Shown piece by piece: positions 43,400 to 54,586 of a DNA stretch of 64,000 nt (positions are counted from its first letter, which is position 1; each line of letters starts with the position of its first letter). A program made the translations under genes and the position numbers. The DNA lies in NCBI GenBank assembly GCA_947247005.1, contig OX365956.1, positions 16,636,089 through 16,700,088 of the forward strand. Reading direction: 5' to 3'. Source of the stretch: Spisula solida (taxonomy: Eukaryota; Mollusca; Bivalvia; Venerida; Mactridae). The notes beneath the pieces are model-generated. The model was not told the DNA's origin and made no database searches. It saw only the letters and a program-made list of their open reading frames with translations.

Positions 43400-43735
43400 T
43401 ATTGTGCCTTCAGTAATTCGATGATACCTAGTACTAATAAATTCAACGGTGCCTCCAGTAATTCGATGATACCTACTAATAAATTCGATCGTACCTCCAA
43501 TAATTCGATGATACCTACTAAATAATTCGATGGTACCTCCAAAAAGTCGACGGTACCTCCAATAATCCGATGTTACCTACTAATTAATTTGATGGTACAT
43601 CCAATAATTCGATGATACCCCCAACAATTCGATGATACCTCCAATGATTCGATGAAACATGTACCTCCTAATTAATTCCATGGTACCTCCAATAATTCGA
43701 CGTTACCTCCAATAATTCGATGGTACCTACTAATT
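43400..43735 (+). repeat. Minisatellite of about 20 bp units
   Basis: AATAATTCGATG(G/A)TACCTCC and AATTCGATGATACCTACTAA alternate about 14-16 times with indels. Units are irregular, so the array is old or slippage-prone. Confidence 0.88.
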
Positions 43736-45344
43736 GAATTCTAACTTACGATCATATTTCCGCCCGTACCTCATATATCTGTACTATTTACCTGTAACAC
43801 TCAGATTTCTTACTCAACGATTCGTTTAAAGTTGACCAAGTTTGTTCAGATGCAACCAAATCTTGCACACAGACAACGCAAGAGGTTTACCTTTGTAAGG
43901 TTAGGTTTCGCTGCATGTTTGGTGCCATGTGGAATGATGACAATTGGGCATACATGGTCCTTCGACTGTAGAACCTCCCGACTGGTCAAGTTTGTAGGAT
44001 TTGTTGATACACCCCCATGGGAATACAATTATCACTCGATGTTTGATGCCAAAAATTCTACTGACGTCATATGTTCTCCTCAGAGCCGATGATAGAAATT
44101 TGAATGGCAAATGTTTTATTTTGGTGTGCCCGGGTGGAAAAAACAACGAATCAAGGCTTTAGTAAAATTAATACTCTTTAAAGGAATTATGCATTAATGC
44201 ATCAATAGTTGCAATACATAATGTGTACCGAAATATAACAGTACAACAAACGCTGGTCATTATCACGCATTGATATCTTAACTCTAGCAAAGGTAGTGTC
44301 TAGACGTAACAATTGTACCATCTCGCTGACGCAACAAACGTCATACAACATTATGCACATATTAAATGATTGGAATTTTATATCGCAATTTAAAGCCATC
44401 GAAACACTTTCGCGATGCCTTGTCAATGTTTATAATTAGTTTTAAGGATAATACCCGCCCGTCGATTGAAAACTTGCGTTATATAACCAAGTGGCAAGCG
44501 TCCCGCAGTATCAGAGTTGGGCGCCATTGTTGTTTTTCAGGTAGCTATTATTCCGGACTAATCTAGTGTCCGGACCCGCTGCGTTACCGGGGATTTAATG
44601 AGGTCGTGGGTATTTGACAAGTAGTCTCCGGTCATCGTCTTATTGAACGTATTCATATGTCAAATTACGGGGTTTTGTCCAGACCAGATTAAATGAACTT
44701 CCCAAAAGTGAACTCCGTTTAATCCTATTGTTGTACGCTATCACTGACCATGTTTGCGAATTGTATCGGAATTTATCCATTTCTCACTATTCATCGAGAC
44801 AACAATTGAACGTTCATCCTTACAAGAATGGTTGTGCTCGGTTTGTAAAGACCTTGTAGATGAAGTTTCACAGTTTTCAGGTCGAGATGTTTATCCTATT
44901 TGTGCCTTGTAATACGGTTTGATATCGGGTTAGTGTTTACGTCCAGTCAATACCGGTGCACAGTTTTCGGTTAAATAATTTCGGATAAAATCGAATATGC
45001 AAATCACTGAAGCGTTATACTGCAACAATACGGAGGCAAAATTGCAAACACTTAAATTTGACTAATTGTATGCATTTGTTGAGTATGGCACTATGACCTG
45101 AATGTTGCAAAAGTCTATGACAGCTTAATAAAACATGATTTGACAAAATGTCCTGTTATTATGATATCCTCAAATTGCAAAGACATTGTTAAGTAAAGTA
45201 TACGCACTGATTTAACTGTTGTGTGTTTTGTTGCATTTTACGCTGTTACTGCAGAAATTTATTTTTTGGAATTAATTATCGACCTGTACTGCAACAAGTT
45301 CTTGCGGAATCAACTACTTGTATCGAAGCCGCAACAAGTACAAA
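43736..45344. other. Gene-less DNA
   Basis: An 86-codon frame at 43832-44092 has no recognised domain or ATG-independent support. Nothing else is called. Confidence 0.45.
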
Positions 45345-45408
45345 AAGAACCAGGAATCGAACCCAAATAGTCTCGGTGATGAAAACATTAGACCGATCGA
45401 CCATCACA
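45345..45408 (-). mobile_element. tRNA-like SINE head, minus strand
   Basis: On the minus strand ATGGTCGATCGGTCTAATG serves as the A box, and GGTTCGATTCC (plus-strand 45352-45362) is an exact B box. The spacing of about 30 bases is near tRNA-like. Stems do not pair well enough for a working tRNA. Confidence 0.55.
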
Positions 45409-45492
45409 ATAATTCCACCTCAACTACATTACACCACACCACATCAGTGATGGGTATATATCGCTGGCTTAGAATTACCTTGCCTACCTTAT

Positions 45493-45665
45493 CTAGCCCT
45501 TGTTGTGCTCGGAGGCACATATACGGCAAGGACTAATTCTGTCCACTCTTCTCTGTTCTACAGTTTTTCCCACTTCTCCCCAGGTCAAACCAATCTCATT
45601 CATCTCGGCCTCCACAATATGTCTCCAGGTTGTTTTAGGGTGTCCTCTTTTTCTTTTTCCTTCTT
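45493..45665 (-). pseudogene. C-terminal remnant of a LINE reverse-transcriptase protein
   Basis: Read on the minus strand, 57 codons are open to a TAG at 45493-45495. They begin after a stop at 45667 with a Lys/Arg-rich run, then RGHPKTTWRHIVEAEM, IGLTWGEVGKTVEQRRVDR and a Cys-containing end (CRICASEHNKG). The RGRPxxTWRR...E...GLTW...DR...W/I pattern is the typical end of ORF2 in some RTE/CR1-like LINEs. Upstream RT motifs are absent, so it is a 5'-truncated relic. It differs from both other LINEs in the window, whose C-termini are of other types. Confidence 0.7.
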
Positions 45666-45668
45666 ATA

Positions 45669-45842
45669 ATTAGAAGGTCGTAAGTACTACTTATACATAT
45701 TTAAAATCGACATCTCATGGCGCTTCTTATGAGTGACCAAACTGAAGTTTAAAAGGCTTGTTTTTCAATAAATAAAGAGTAGTTTTCAGACAGTTTTTTT
45801 CTTGTTTTCTCAAAATATTGTTTGTACTTGCGACCTTCTAAT
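45669..45842. mobile_element. MITE family H, copy 2 (174 bp)
   Basis: ATTAGAAGGTCGTAAGTAC at the left and GTACTTGCGACCTTCTAAT at the right form a 19-bp inverted repeat with one mismatch. The interior matches 34343-34553 in reverse complement. It directly abuts the LINE remnant. Confidence 0.88.
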
Positions 45843-46197
45843 TCTAAGCATGCAATATGTGGATAAAAACTGACAATATGAAAGTACACGCTTTGTACAT
45901 AGAGCAACGCCATTTAGGAGATGCAAATATTTGCCGTTGTTTAGAGGTTGTTGCTCTACTGGGGTTAAATTTATAGTAAATGCCGGCTGAGGGAAATTTT
46001 TAAGTGTTGGTATAGAGATAGTGTCCTATAATCCATGGCAAGGTTGCGAATTGATAAACTTACTTATTTAGGAAAAGTCTATATTGTTTAAATAATTGTT
46101 TATAAATGTTATCACCCCTCTAGTTTGTTTACGTCATTGTGAGCCACCCTAAACTGATGTAATTAACATTTTTGTCTCCTTCAAAATATAAACAAGA

Positions 46198-46417
46198 TAC
46201 TGTAAACGCATATATTTTCGCGGGTGTTGAATTTCGTTGGTTACGATAAAATGGTAATTTCATTGGTGGTTTCTTAAATGGATTTGAATTTTTTAAATAA
46301 AAGTCTCTTGTTGCGTGTTTTGTGGTCAATTATTCGAGGAGATTTAATTTCGCGATCTAGTTCATCCGCGAAATCAACGAAAATTAATTCATCGCAAATG
46401 TCAATAAGTTTACATTA
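46198..46417. mobile_element. MITE family I, copy 2
   Basis: The left end TACTGTAAACGCATATATTT is mirrored by AATAAGTTTACATTA at the right. The interior has TTTCGCGGGTGTTGAATTTC and CGCGAAATCAACGAAAATTA, as in copies 1 and 3. Diverged. Confidence 0.72.
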
Positions 46418-46574
46418 CTGGTATAAATTTATCTTGTAGAAAATGTCCTCCTCCAAAAGTCGTTGTTGCTGTAACACCTGTGTGATCTTCAACATATACA
46501 CTCCAATCTAGTTTCAACATCGTGCACAATCGAAAGGGCGTGTCACGTATTATTGCATAGAGTAAGTTGTTGTC

Positions 46575-46740
46575 CGCCTCGATGGCCAAGCGGTACAGCG
46601 TCCGCGTCGAGTGCCAGAGGCCACGGGTTCGCTCACAGGCTGCGACATACTAAAGTCATTCAAATGGTATTGGTAAATTTCCCGTGCTTGTCGCTCAGCA
46701 TAGTTAGTTCCAGGTAACTGCTGGTGTGTCCATTGTCAGG
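46575..46740 (+). mobile_element. tRNA-derived SINE
   Basis: The A box region GATGGCCAAGCGGTACAGCG is followed by GTCCGCGTCGAGTGCC and a B box-like GGGTTCGCTC. The body starts GCTGCGACATACTAAAGTC and includes TTGTCGCTCAGCATAG, the order I associate with a common bivalve SINE family. The head is related to 47709. Confidence 0.68.
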
Positions 46741-46814
46741 ATAATGTGGCTGACTCGTTTCCATATGGCTGCAATAATGTTGACCAGTGGGACAGAAACA
46801 CCATTTAGGAAAAA

Positions 46815-47121
46815 AATGTGTAACATTAAAAAATCAACAAAAATGTCGTCCAATGTCGTATGTCGTGATTTACGACATTCGATTTATGACGAACTTTTGA
46901 ATGTCGTCCAATGTCGTATATGTCGTGCTTCGCGACATTCCAGTTCTGATGATTTTTTAAAAAGATCAACAAAACTGTCGTCCAATGTCGTATGTCTTGA
47001 TTCACGACATTCGATATAGGACGAACTTTTGAATGACATTCGAGTTTTGATGATTTTTTAAATGTCGTCCAATGTCGTAAATTTTGTTAATTTCGTATGT
47101 CAAGCCAACTTCACCCAGCTT
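46815..47121 (+). mobile_element. MITE family E relative with expanded core, 5' end missing
   Basis: GTCGTCCAATGTCGTATGTC-type words and TGATTTACGACATTCGA-type words alternate four times. The right end TCGTATGTCAAGCCAACTTC matches the right end of the element at 25860-26087 (TCGTATGTTGAGCCAACTTC). No mirrored left end is visible, so it is truncated or rearranged. Confidence 0.72.
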
Positions 47122-47708
47122 AGAAATGAGTTAAATGTGTTTATGTTTGTATTCGTCGAGTTTTGCGTCGCTATTCAATCAAGCGGTCATACTAGGACAT
47201 TGTCGCCAGTAGACCTCACCAGTTTTTGCTGGAATTAATCTATCAGCCAGTTCTGTCAGACTTGTAAATATTGTAAATGTTGAAGACAAGACCGTTGCAA
47301 ATACGCCGGAAACACAAAACAAACTGGCTTACCCTCCGAAATTGATTCAGGAAATGTGGACTGATGGGCGAACTGTACCAACCCGATCTAGTGGATCGCC
47401 TTCATGTGTAATACATGTATGTCAGTACTCAAAAGCATGTATAGGAGAGATCATGTTTGTATACAGAGGTATTCATATGCAAATGTGTCCACCAGCTAGA
47501 TATTGGAGAATTACAAGTTTTAATTGTTCATTCATCCAATAGAATGCTGGTGGGCACACATATGAAAAGGTGGTCTCCCATTTATGCCTACACCTCGGCG
47601 GGATAGAGTGTGATCTTTAACAGCTACAACTGGTACTGAGAAATGGAATGCTTTAAGTGCAGAGATTGGTATTGTGCGGCAACCTTCAATGCATGCAATA
47701 TTGTTATC

Positions 47709-47790
47709 GCATCCTCGGTGGTTTAATTGTAGAGCGTCCGCTTCGAGTTCAATCCCAGGCTGCGTTATACCAAAGACGAAAAACAAAGAT
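47709..47790 (+). mobile_element. tRNA-derived SINE, short copy
   Basis: ATCCTCGGTGGTTTAATTGT and AGAGCGTCCGCTTCGAG form the head. GTTCAATCCCAGGCTGCG is a B box-like segment, and TTATACCAAAGACGAAAAAC starts the body. The copy is truncated soon after. Confidence 0.62.
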
Positions 47791-48014
47791 TATAAACGTA
47801 AACACTCATTACAATTCATGAAGAAATTACTGTAGTGCACGTTTCAAATGCAACATGATTTTACACGCGCGCTTGTTGTTTCGCAAACACGTTTAAATTA
47901 CAACTTGATTGTCTACGTGTACTGTTAGCTACACATACGCGAAGTCGCACATGTTCGTTTTGCAACCTCCTAATCATAAGATAAACCGCAAAACCAACGC
48001 ACAGAATCAATATT

Positions 48015-48029
48015 AAGTTTCCAAAATTT
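48015..48029. repeat. Left target-site duplication of LINE 2
   Basis: AAGTTTCCAAAATTT, identical to 50735-50749. The LINE sequence starts directly after it. Confidence 0.9.
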
Positions 48030-50126
48030 GAAGATCAAAGTGGGTTTCTTCCAGGACGCTTTATAGGTGACAACATACGAGTTATATACGACATAATGTT
48101 CTACGCTGAAAAAAATAACAAACCTGGAATGCTGCTACTTTTAGATTTTGCTACAGCTTTTGACTCGCTATCATGGAAATTCATGTATAAAGTATTGTCT
48201 TTCTTTAACTTTGGACCTAACTTGATCAATTGGGTTAAACTATTCTATACAAATATTTCATCGAGTGTTATAGTCAATGGACATCTGTCTGAATGGTTTA
48301 CATTACACCGAGGTTGCAGACAAGGTGATCCTCTATCTCCCTACCTGTTTATATTATGTGCAGAAATTCCATCTATATTGATAAGACAAAACAACAACAT
48401 TAAGGGTTTAAATGTAAATGGAACAGAATTTTTAGTTTCACAATACGCAGATGATACTACTCTTATACTAGATGGTACAGAAATGTCACTAAGAACAACG
48501 ATGTCAGTGTTAAAATTTTATGCTAGTATCTCAGGCCTTAAGATAAACATTGATAAAACAAAAGCTGTCTGGATAGGCTCCTTTAAAAATAGAAATACTA
48601 TTATGTGCCCTGACTTAGGTATAAATTGGGAAATGAATAGCTTTAAATTACTCGGAATAATATTTTGTAAAGATCTCCAAGAAATGGTCGAGATTAACTA
48701 TCAGAATAAAATCAATGACATTAAAAGGTTATTTACAGTATGGTCTAAAAGAATACTGACTCCAATTGGAAGAAATGTTATAATTAAAACATTGGCATTA
48801 TCAAAAATAAATCATTTAATACTCAGTCTACCTAACCCTAACATTGACACGATAAAAAAATTAAAAACTATGATTTTTAAATTTCTATGGAACAATAAAC
48901 CAGATAAAGTCAAGAGAAATTGTATTGTACAAGACTACAGTCTTGGAGGTTTAAGGGTACTAGATTTAGAAAACTTTATGAAAGCCTTAAAAATAACCTG
49001 GCTTAGAAGATATCTCACAAACTCCACTAAATATTATAAACTGGTCGAAGAACTGTGTCCTAATATTACACTTTTTAGTGTATTTGGCAGTGATTTTGGA
49101 ACGAAAATTGTTACAAATACACATAACCAATTTTGGAAAGATGTCCTAAAAAGCTACACACAGTTAGTAGAAAAAAATGCAATAAATTCTTGGCAAGACT
49201 TTATACACCTACCAATTTGGCGTAATAACATTTTTAAAATTGGAGGGCAAAGTGTTTATTACAAAAAATATCTTGATAAAGGAATAGTTCTCATAAATGA
49301 CATTCTAGATTCAAATGGAAATTACTACACATATGAAATGTTTCGACAAAAATTGCAAGTACAAACAAACTTTTTACAATATAACAGCCTTATCAATGCC
49401 ATAAAGGCAGGCTGTAACAAATTAGCAATTATCCCTAAACAAACTGAAAAAGTATATATTAACCAACCTTTACACATTAAACTTATTACAAGCTCCAAGA
49501 AGGGTTGTAGAAATATATATGACTCCTTAATCAGCAAATATGAGACCATAACATCAAAATCAAAATGGGAAACAGAGTTAAATCTACCAGAACAATTTGG
49601 ATGGAAATACATTCTTAAGTCCCCTTTCAAAATTACTAATAATTCTAACCTACAATGGTTCCAATACAGAATTACCCACAGGATTTTAGGCACTAACTCA
49701 TTGTTATTTAAAATGAATCTCTGTAATAATAATATTTGCACTTTTTGTAATCAAGAAGAAGAAACTTTAAACCACTTATTTTATGAATGTCATTTTGTGT
49801 CCCAATTTTGGCAATTACTAAAACAATGGACAAACAATACTAACCCAGAAATAAGAATAAATTGGACACAGTGCGACATTCTCCTTGGTTGCCCAAATAT
49901 CCAGACAGCTACAAATGTCGTATTAAATACTATATTATTAATAGCAAAAAGGTATATCTATACATGTAAAATGAAATCGTGCATACCTAACCTGACAAAT
50001 TACAAAACCTATTTACTATCTCATTTAAGAGTAGAACAATACATAGCCAAAAAGTCCTTTTCTACACACAATTTCAATAAGAAATGGAACTGTTACATGG
50101 CAGCACTGGAGGGAGACCCCTCATAA
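48030..50126 (+). CDS. Partial LINE ORF2: reverse transcriptase and zf-RVT-like C-terminus
   Basis: 698 codons are open from the truncation point, so the true start is lost; the first ATG (48096) is internal. Numbered from 48030: QSGFLPGRF near 4-12, DFATAFD with catalytic Asp39, GCRQGDPLSP near 95-104, YADD at 139-142, GLKINIDKTK and KLLGIIF follow in the order of RT motifs A to E. A later region (WNNKPDKVKR, GGLRVLD, ALKITWLRRY) is typical of L1/Tx1-group ORF2. C-x2-C-x8-H-x4-C at 570-587 matches a zf-RVT-type motif. The normal N-terminal endonuclease is absent by truncation. All RT catalytic residues remain. As a dead-on-arrival copy it is probably not expressed. Codon use is AT-rich compared with the first LINE. 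Confidence 0.9.
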   Translation, partial: EDQSGFLPGRFIGDNIRVIYDIMFYAEKNNKPGMLLLLDFATAFDSLSWKFMYKVLSFFNFGPNLINWVKLFYTNISSSVIVNGHLSEWFTLHRGCRQGDPLSPYLFILCAEIPSILIRQNNNIKGLNVNGTEFLVSQYADDTTLILDGTEMSLRTTMSVLKFYASISGLKINIDKTKAVWIGSFKNRNTIMCPDLGINWEMNSFKLLGIIFCKDLQEMVEINYQNKINDIKRLFTVWSKRILTPIGRNVIIKTLALSKINHLILSLPNPNIDTIKKLKTMIFKFLWNNKPDKVKRNCIVQDYSLGGLRVLDLENFMKALKITWLRRYLTNSTKYYKLVEELCPNITLFSVFGSDFGTKIVTNTHNQFWKDVLKSYTQLVEKNAINSWQDFIHLPIWRNNIFKIGGQSVYYKKYLDKGIVLINDILDSNGNYYTYEMFRQKLQVQTNFLQYNSLINAIKAGCNKLAIIPKQTEKVYINQPLHIKLITSSKKGCRNIYDSLISKYETITSKSKWETELNLPEQFGWKYILKSPFKITNNSNLQWFQYRITHRILGTNSLLFKMNLCNNNICTFCNQEEETLNHLFYECHFVSQFWQLLKQWTNNTNPEIRINWTQCDILLGCPNIQTATNVVLNTILLIAKRYIYTCKMKSCIPNLTNYKTYLLSHLRVEQYIAKKSFSTHNFNKKWNCYMAALEGDPS

Positions 50127-50734
50127 TTTAATCTCCTCACCACCAATAACACAAACTGTACTACAATAAGATTAAATGTTGTTTTTTGTGTGTTTCCAAT
50201 TTTAACAGCAATGGAAAACACAACACCATACCTAACCCTTGCCTTTTAATTTTTTTTTCTAGTTTTCTTTTCCTTATTTCAAAAGTTGTTGTTAGACATA
50301 CAGTAATATTTTGTTAAAATTATATTTGTAATTTATGTTGCTGACATTGGCGTGATGAACACCAAGACAAACTTTTATCAATACTTATTATACATTCGTG
50401 AAGTGAAGCTTACTATACTGCACCCAGGATTATGTGATACCAACAAACATGAATCGGTTTGGCCATCTGATGCAAAATTGGTTTTACAAATTACTAGAGT
50501 AAACAGATAAGTTCAGTATTGTACTCAAAACTTCACTAGTAAACCGTACACATCTGATTTATCCTCCTTTGTGGTATACCAGATTTTCCGCCTTTCACGT
50601 TATCCTGGGCACACTATAAGATTTTATTTATTCTTTGTAATTTGCTTTGCACCCATATGTATACATCTCATGCTTTGTTTGTGTTTATGTTTACCATGTT
50701 GTATATCAGCAACGAAATAAATAATTACAAAAAA
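48030..50734 (+). mobile_element. 5'-truncated L1/Tx1-like LINE, 2,705 bp
   Basis: The insertion is delimited by perfect 15-bp duplications (48015-48029 and 50735-50749). It starts inside the reverse-transcriptase domain, as expected for incomplete reverse transcription, and ends with AATAAATAATTAC and a short A run. The 3' UTR is about 608 bp. An unbroken frame plus intact duplications indicates recent insertion. It cannot move by itself, because the endonuclease and 5' end are missing. Confidence 0.92.
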
Positions 50735-50749
50735 AAGTTTCCAAAATTT
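50735..50749. repeat. Right target-site duplication of LINE 2
   Basis: AAGTTTCCAAAATTT directly follows the A run of the LINE. Confidence 0.9.
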
Positions 50750-51277
50750 AGATTTTAGATACATGCTTGGTTTGTGACAAAGCCTCCATGTGTAACTCAC
50801 CTACAAACTCTAAATAGAAAATAAACAAACTCAAAACAAAAACAACACGCGGCCACTATCCTTAAAGCCAGTGTTTCATGAATATTCTAGCTGCCTCCGT
50901 GGGTTTGTTAAACGTGATATATGAGGAAATATGTCACGATTGCATAGTCTATGGAAACATATATGGCACCAATGACTTTGTTTACTTACACGGCTGTCAT
51001 TGGTTGGACATAAACAAACCATACACGCTTTAAGCTACATAGTTTACAGTCTGAATTAAGCCAATCTCGTTTTATTCGACTACCTTGAATAATTAATATC
51101 AATTTTGCTTGAGATGTATGAAACGAAATATAAAGGGCGATCTGACGAGAAATATATTAAATTTGAGATGCAATTTTTGTTGCTTGTTTGGTTCAATAAC
51201 TTTGCCGCATGCTTCAGTGTTTTTGTATTGTCTTATATATTCACTGGTAGACATCGTAAAGAGGAAACGCTAGCCCC
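50750..51277. other. Gene-less spacer
   Basis: A 105-codon frame (51105-51422) runs into the inverted-repeat arm and is not recognised. Confidence 0.45.
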
Positions 51278-52053
51278 CTATAGCACACCGTATAACGTGG
51301 TGCGTAGACACAAGGATGATAGTTGGACACTAAGTGAAAAATCGTTCACGCATTTGGACAGGTGTAAGTTTTTTTTACGTTTTACCTACCAACATGATGG
51401 ATTCTATCAGATCTGTTTGTAGTTTCTTTGAGATGAATAAATGGCCGATACATCGGTATATTCTTGGACAGAAAGAAACGAAAACAAGCGTGTTATCACT
51501 TGATAAGTAACCAGGTTTTCTTTTTCTGTCGTTTATCTGCACATTTCTGTGTTATTTCCAACTAATCAAACATTTTGTAACCCTGTATATATAATACAAT
51601 GCTTCATCTATACACATGCCAAATTTGAAGGCGAAAAGTCTTACCACTGCGGAGATATCCATGTTTAAATTGGACCGGTAGATGAAAAATGATAACAATG
51701 ACACTACTTTTCTGTGTATAGTAGATAACAATGACCCTAACTTTCTAGTAGAGGTGGATAACACTAACACTAGGCCTTTTTAAGCACATCCATGCTATTT
51801 ATTCAATCTGCGGACAATATAGGATGAATGTTGCTGATGATTAAGACTCAGTTCGGTTATATAGACGCTGTAGGGGAGTCTGAGTATGATTATCACTTAC
51901 ATTATTGTATAAATCGTCGACTTTGCGTCATGATAAACCTGAAAATGCTCAGATTCGCTCCTATAGTACCAATTACCTAAGGTGCTACCTTTAAATGACT
52001 TAGTAAGGTATTATATCACAACCTTGATATAATTATAGCTGTCAGTGACGATT
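51278..52053 (+). repeat. Left arm (776 bp) of a large inverted repeat
   Basis: Reverse complement of 52530-53305. It opens TATAGCACACCGTATAACGT and ends ATAGCTGTCAGTGACGATT. By eye the arms differ at about a dozen positions (for example TTTTTTTTACG versus TTTTTTTCCG, and CTAACACTAGG versus CTGACACTAGG). Small frames in the arm are not recognised. Three GTGTCATTGTTATC-like words occur as internal direct repeats. Confidence 0.95.
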
Positions 52054-52529
52054 TTCAGTGTTTCCCACCCAACTAGAGATGAACTGGTTGGAAACCCAGA
52101 GGTAGTCTCGCATGTATCGGTGTTATACACACGTATATGTAACTTGTTCAATCCGATTTTGTGATATCGACAACGTGAATAGCTTATATTGCTTCAACAA
52201 ATTCATAGGTGAGACTACACGTTGGCATAAAATGGTAAACAGACAGTCTGTAACTGCTAATGGTTTAAACGAGAATGAAATGTCAAGAATTTTGCGGACA
52301 GACGAATAGACTGACAAACTGAAGACATATAAAAGCATTTGACTTTAATCTTAGGTTATTAAATTTTCCACATTCAAATACCATATTACGTGTTAGTTTT
52401 AAATGAAATATGAAGCGCAAGGTATGCAAGAAAAATAATTTTCAACCCGTTGCTCGTGCATATGGCCGTGATATGGAACCAACCGTTCAAACGCTTTACG
52501 GATTGAAATAATTAAAAATATGATAAAAT
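52054..52529. other. Spacer of the inverted repeat, beginning with a SINE core
   Basis: 476 bp. The first 85 bp (TTCAGTGTTTCCCACCC, AACTAGAGATGAACTGGTTG, GAAACCCAGAGGTAGTCTCG) match the SINE core at 22526-22600. The rest is unrecognised. The left arm stops exactly where this SINE-like segment starts. Confidence 0.75.
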
Positions 52530-53305
52530 AATCGTCACTGACAGCTATAATTATATCAAGGTTGTGATATAATACCTTACTAAGTCATTTAAAGGTAGCA
52601 CCTTAGGTAATTGGTGCTATAGGAGCGAATCTGAGCATTTTCAGGTTTATCATGACGCAAAGTCGACGATTTATACAATAATGTAAGTGATAATCATACT
52701 CAGACTCCCCTACAGCGTCTATATAACCGAACTGAGTCTTAATCATCAGCAACATTCATCCTATATTGTCCGCAGATTGAATAAATAGCATAGATGTGCT
52801 TGAAAAAAGGCCTAGTGTCAGTGTTACCCACCTCTACTAGAAAGTTAGTGTCATTGTTATCTACTATACACAGAAAAGTAGTGTCATTGTTATCATTTTT
52901 CATCTACCGGTCCAATTTAAACATGGATATCTCCGCAGTGGTAAGACTTTTCGCCTTCAAATTTGGCATGTGTATAGATGAAGCATTGTATTATATATAC
53001 AGAGTTACAAAATGTTTGATTAGTTGGAAATAACACAGAAATGTGCAGATAAACGACAGAAAAAGAAAACCTGGTTACTTATCAAGTGATAACACGCTTG
53101 TTTTCGTTTCTTTCTGTCCAAGAATATACCGATGTATCGGCCATTTATTCATCTCAAAGAAACTACAAACAGATCTGATAGAATCCATCATGTTGGTAGG
53201 TAAAACGGAAAAAAACTTACACCTGTCCAAATGCGTGAACGATTTTTCACTTAGTGTCCAACTATCATCCTTGTGTCTACGCACCACGTTATACGGTGTG
53301 TATAG
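52530..53305 (-). repeat. Right arm (776 bp) of the large inverted repeat
   Basis: Mirror of 51278-52053, equal in length within one base. The inner boundary is AATCGTCACTGACAGC and the outer boundary is GGTGTGTATAG. Both arms and spacer span 2,028 bp. Confidence 0.95.
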
Positions 53306-53384
53306 CATCTGACGAAGACCTAAGCAAACGGTGTATCGGTTTTTGAAAAAGGTAAGTTTTTTATCATTAATCTTTAAAACTTAT

Positions 53385-53660
53385 TCCGTTTGGTGTCCTT
53401 ATCTTTTTGTCCTGTTTGGTGTCCTGTTTGGTGTCCTAACATTTTTGTCCTTTTTTTTGTCCTTACATTTTACCCAGATTTGTGTCCTTACCTTCTTGTC
53501 CTGGTTTATGTCCTTACCTTTTTGTCCTTTTTGATGTCCTTGCCTTTTTGTCCTGTTTGGTGTCCTTACCTTTTTGTCCTGTTTGGTGCCTTTGCCTTTT
53601 TGTCATGTTTTATGTCCTTACCTTTTTACCTGTTTGGTTGCCTTGCCTTTTTGTCTAGTC
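53385..53660 (+). repeat. Minisatellite of about 13/26 bp, T- and GTCC-rich
   Basis: TTTTTGTCCTGTTTGGTGTC and CTTACC-type words repeat about ten times with variation. The frames it opens give Phe/Leu/Pro/Val low complexity and are artefacts. Confidence 0.87.
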
Positions 53661-54576
53661 AGCATCTTAGGATTCTACCGGATGAAAGCTAACTCTCTAA
53701 TACGAGTATGCATGAACCAACGAAAGCTTCACAACAGACGCTAATATCAACTCAAATCTTGCTTGTTGTTGGTCGAGTGTTGTTGGCTATGTCAGCATTG
53801 TTCGTGTTGTTTGTCCAATCTGCAACATACTGTTCAAATCCATTGTTTAAAATACAATTGTCTTCGACATAAGCTACTGACATTTTTAAGAGCAAAACCA
53901 AATATAAATGTCGTCCGTTTGAAGAGTTTCGCCTTCGTAGAAAAAAAGAAAAATCCTACCTCTATTGTTGAAGAACTGCTATGCACAATTCTATCTCCAG
54001 TGTAGAAGAGTTTGAAGAGCTGCTGTGGAAAGTGCTACACATTTTTGTATTAAAATGATCCTCTTAACGATTATTAAAGGTTCACAAGTACCTTTCTGAG
54101 TTTGTATATTCTAAATAAGGAAACAAAATGATAAAAATGACCATGGATGTTTATTAAACTCATAAGTAGATTGAATCGTCTCTTCAACAGCCATTTAAAA
54201 TCCGCGGGTGATGTTAGAACGCGCGACCGTCATGTTGTTTTGTCGAGTAGTTCAGTTTGTTCGGGTTTAAAATCACACAGCGCAACTAATGCTATTTTTG
54301 TGAGGGTTTTAAGCATTCAATATGGCTCTAAATATGCAGAATAACCCAAATTTTGATGTTTTGCTTCATTATGAATATTTCAATACTGATCGATGTGAGG
54401 AATCTTTTTTCAATGATTCTTTTAATAGAAAAGTGAAAGTCAATGAAAATAACCGATTCAGCCATGTAGTCGCCAACTCTGGTATGAATTAAAGGTACGT
54501 ATTCTAATAACTTAGGTGTAGGTTTTCAGTTGTACGTAATTGTATGACTATATCGTGACACAATGTGTTGCCTGTG
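53661..54576. other. Gene-less DNA
   Basis: Nothing recognised on either strand. Confidence 0.5.
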
Positions 54577-54586
54577 CTGTACCGCG

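Noticed and set aside
52794..53033. 79-codon frame also found in the other arm of the inverted repeat
   Set aside because: It is duplicated because the arms are duplicated. No domain and no independent support for coding.
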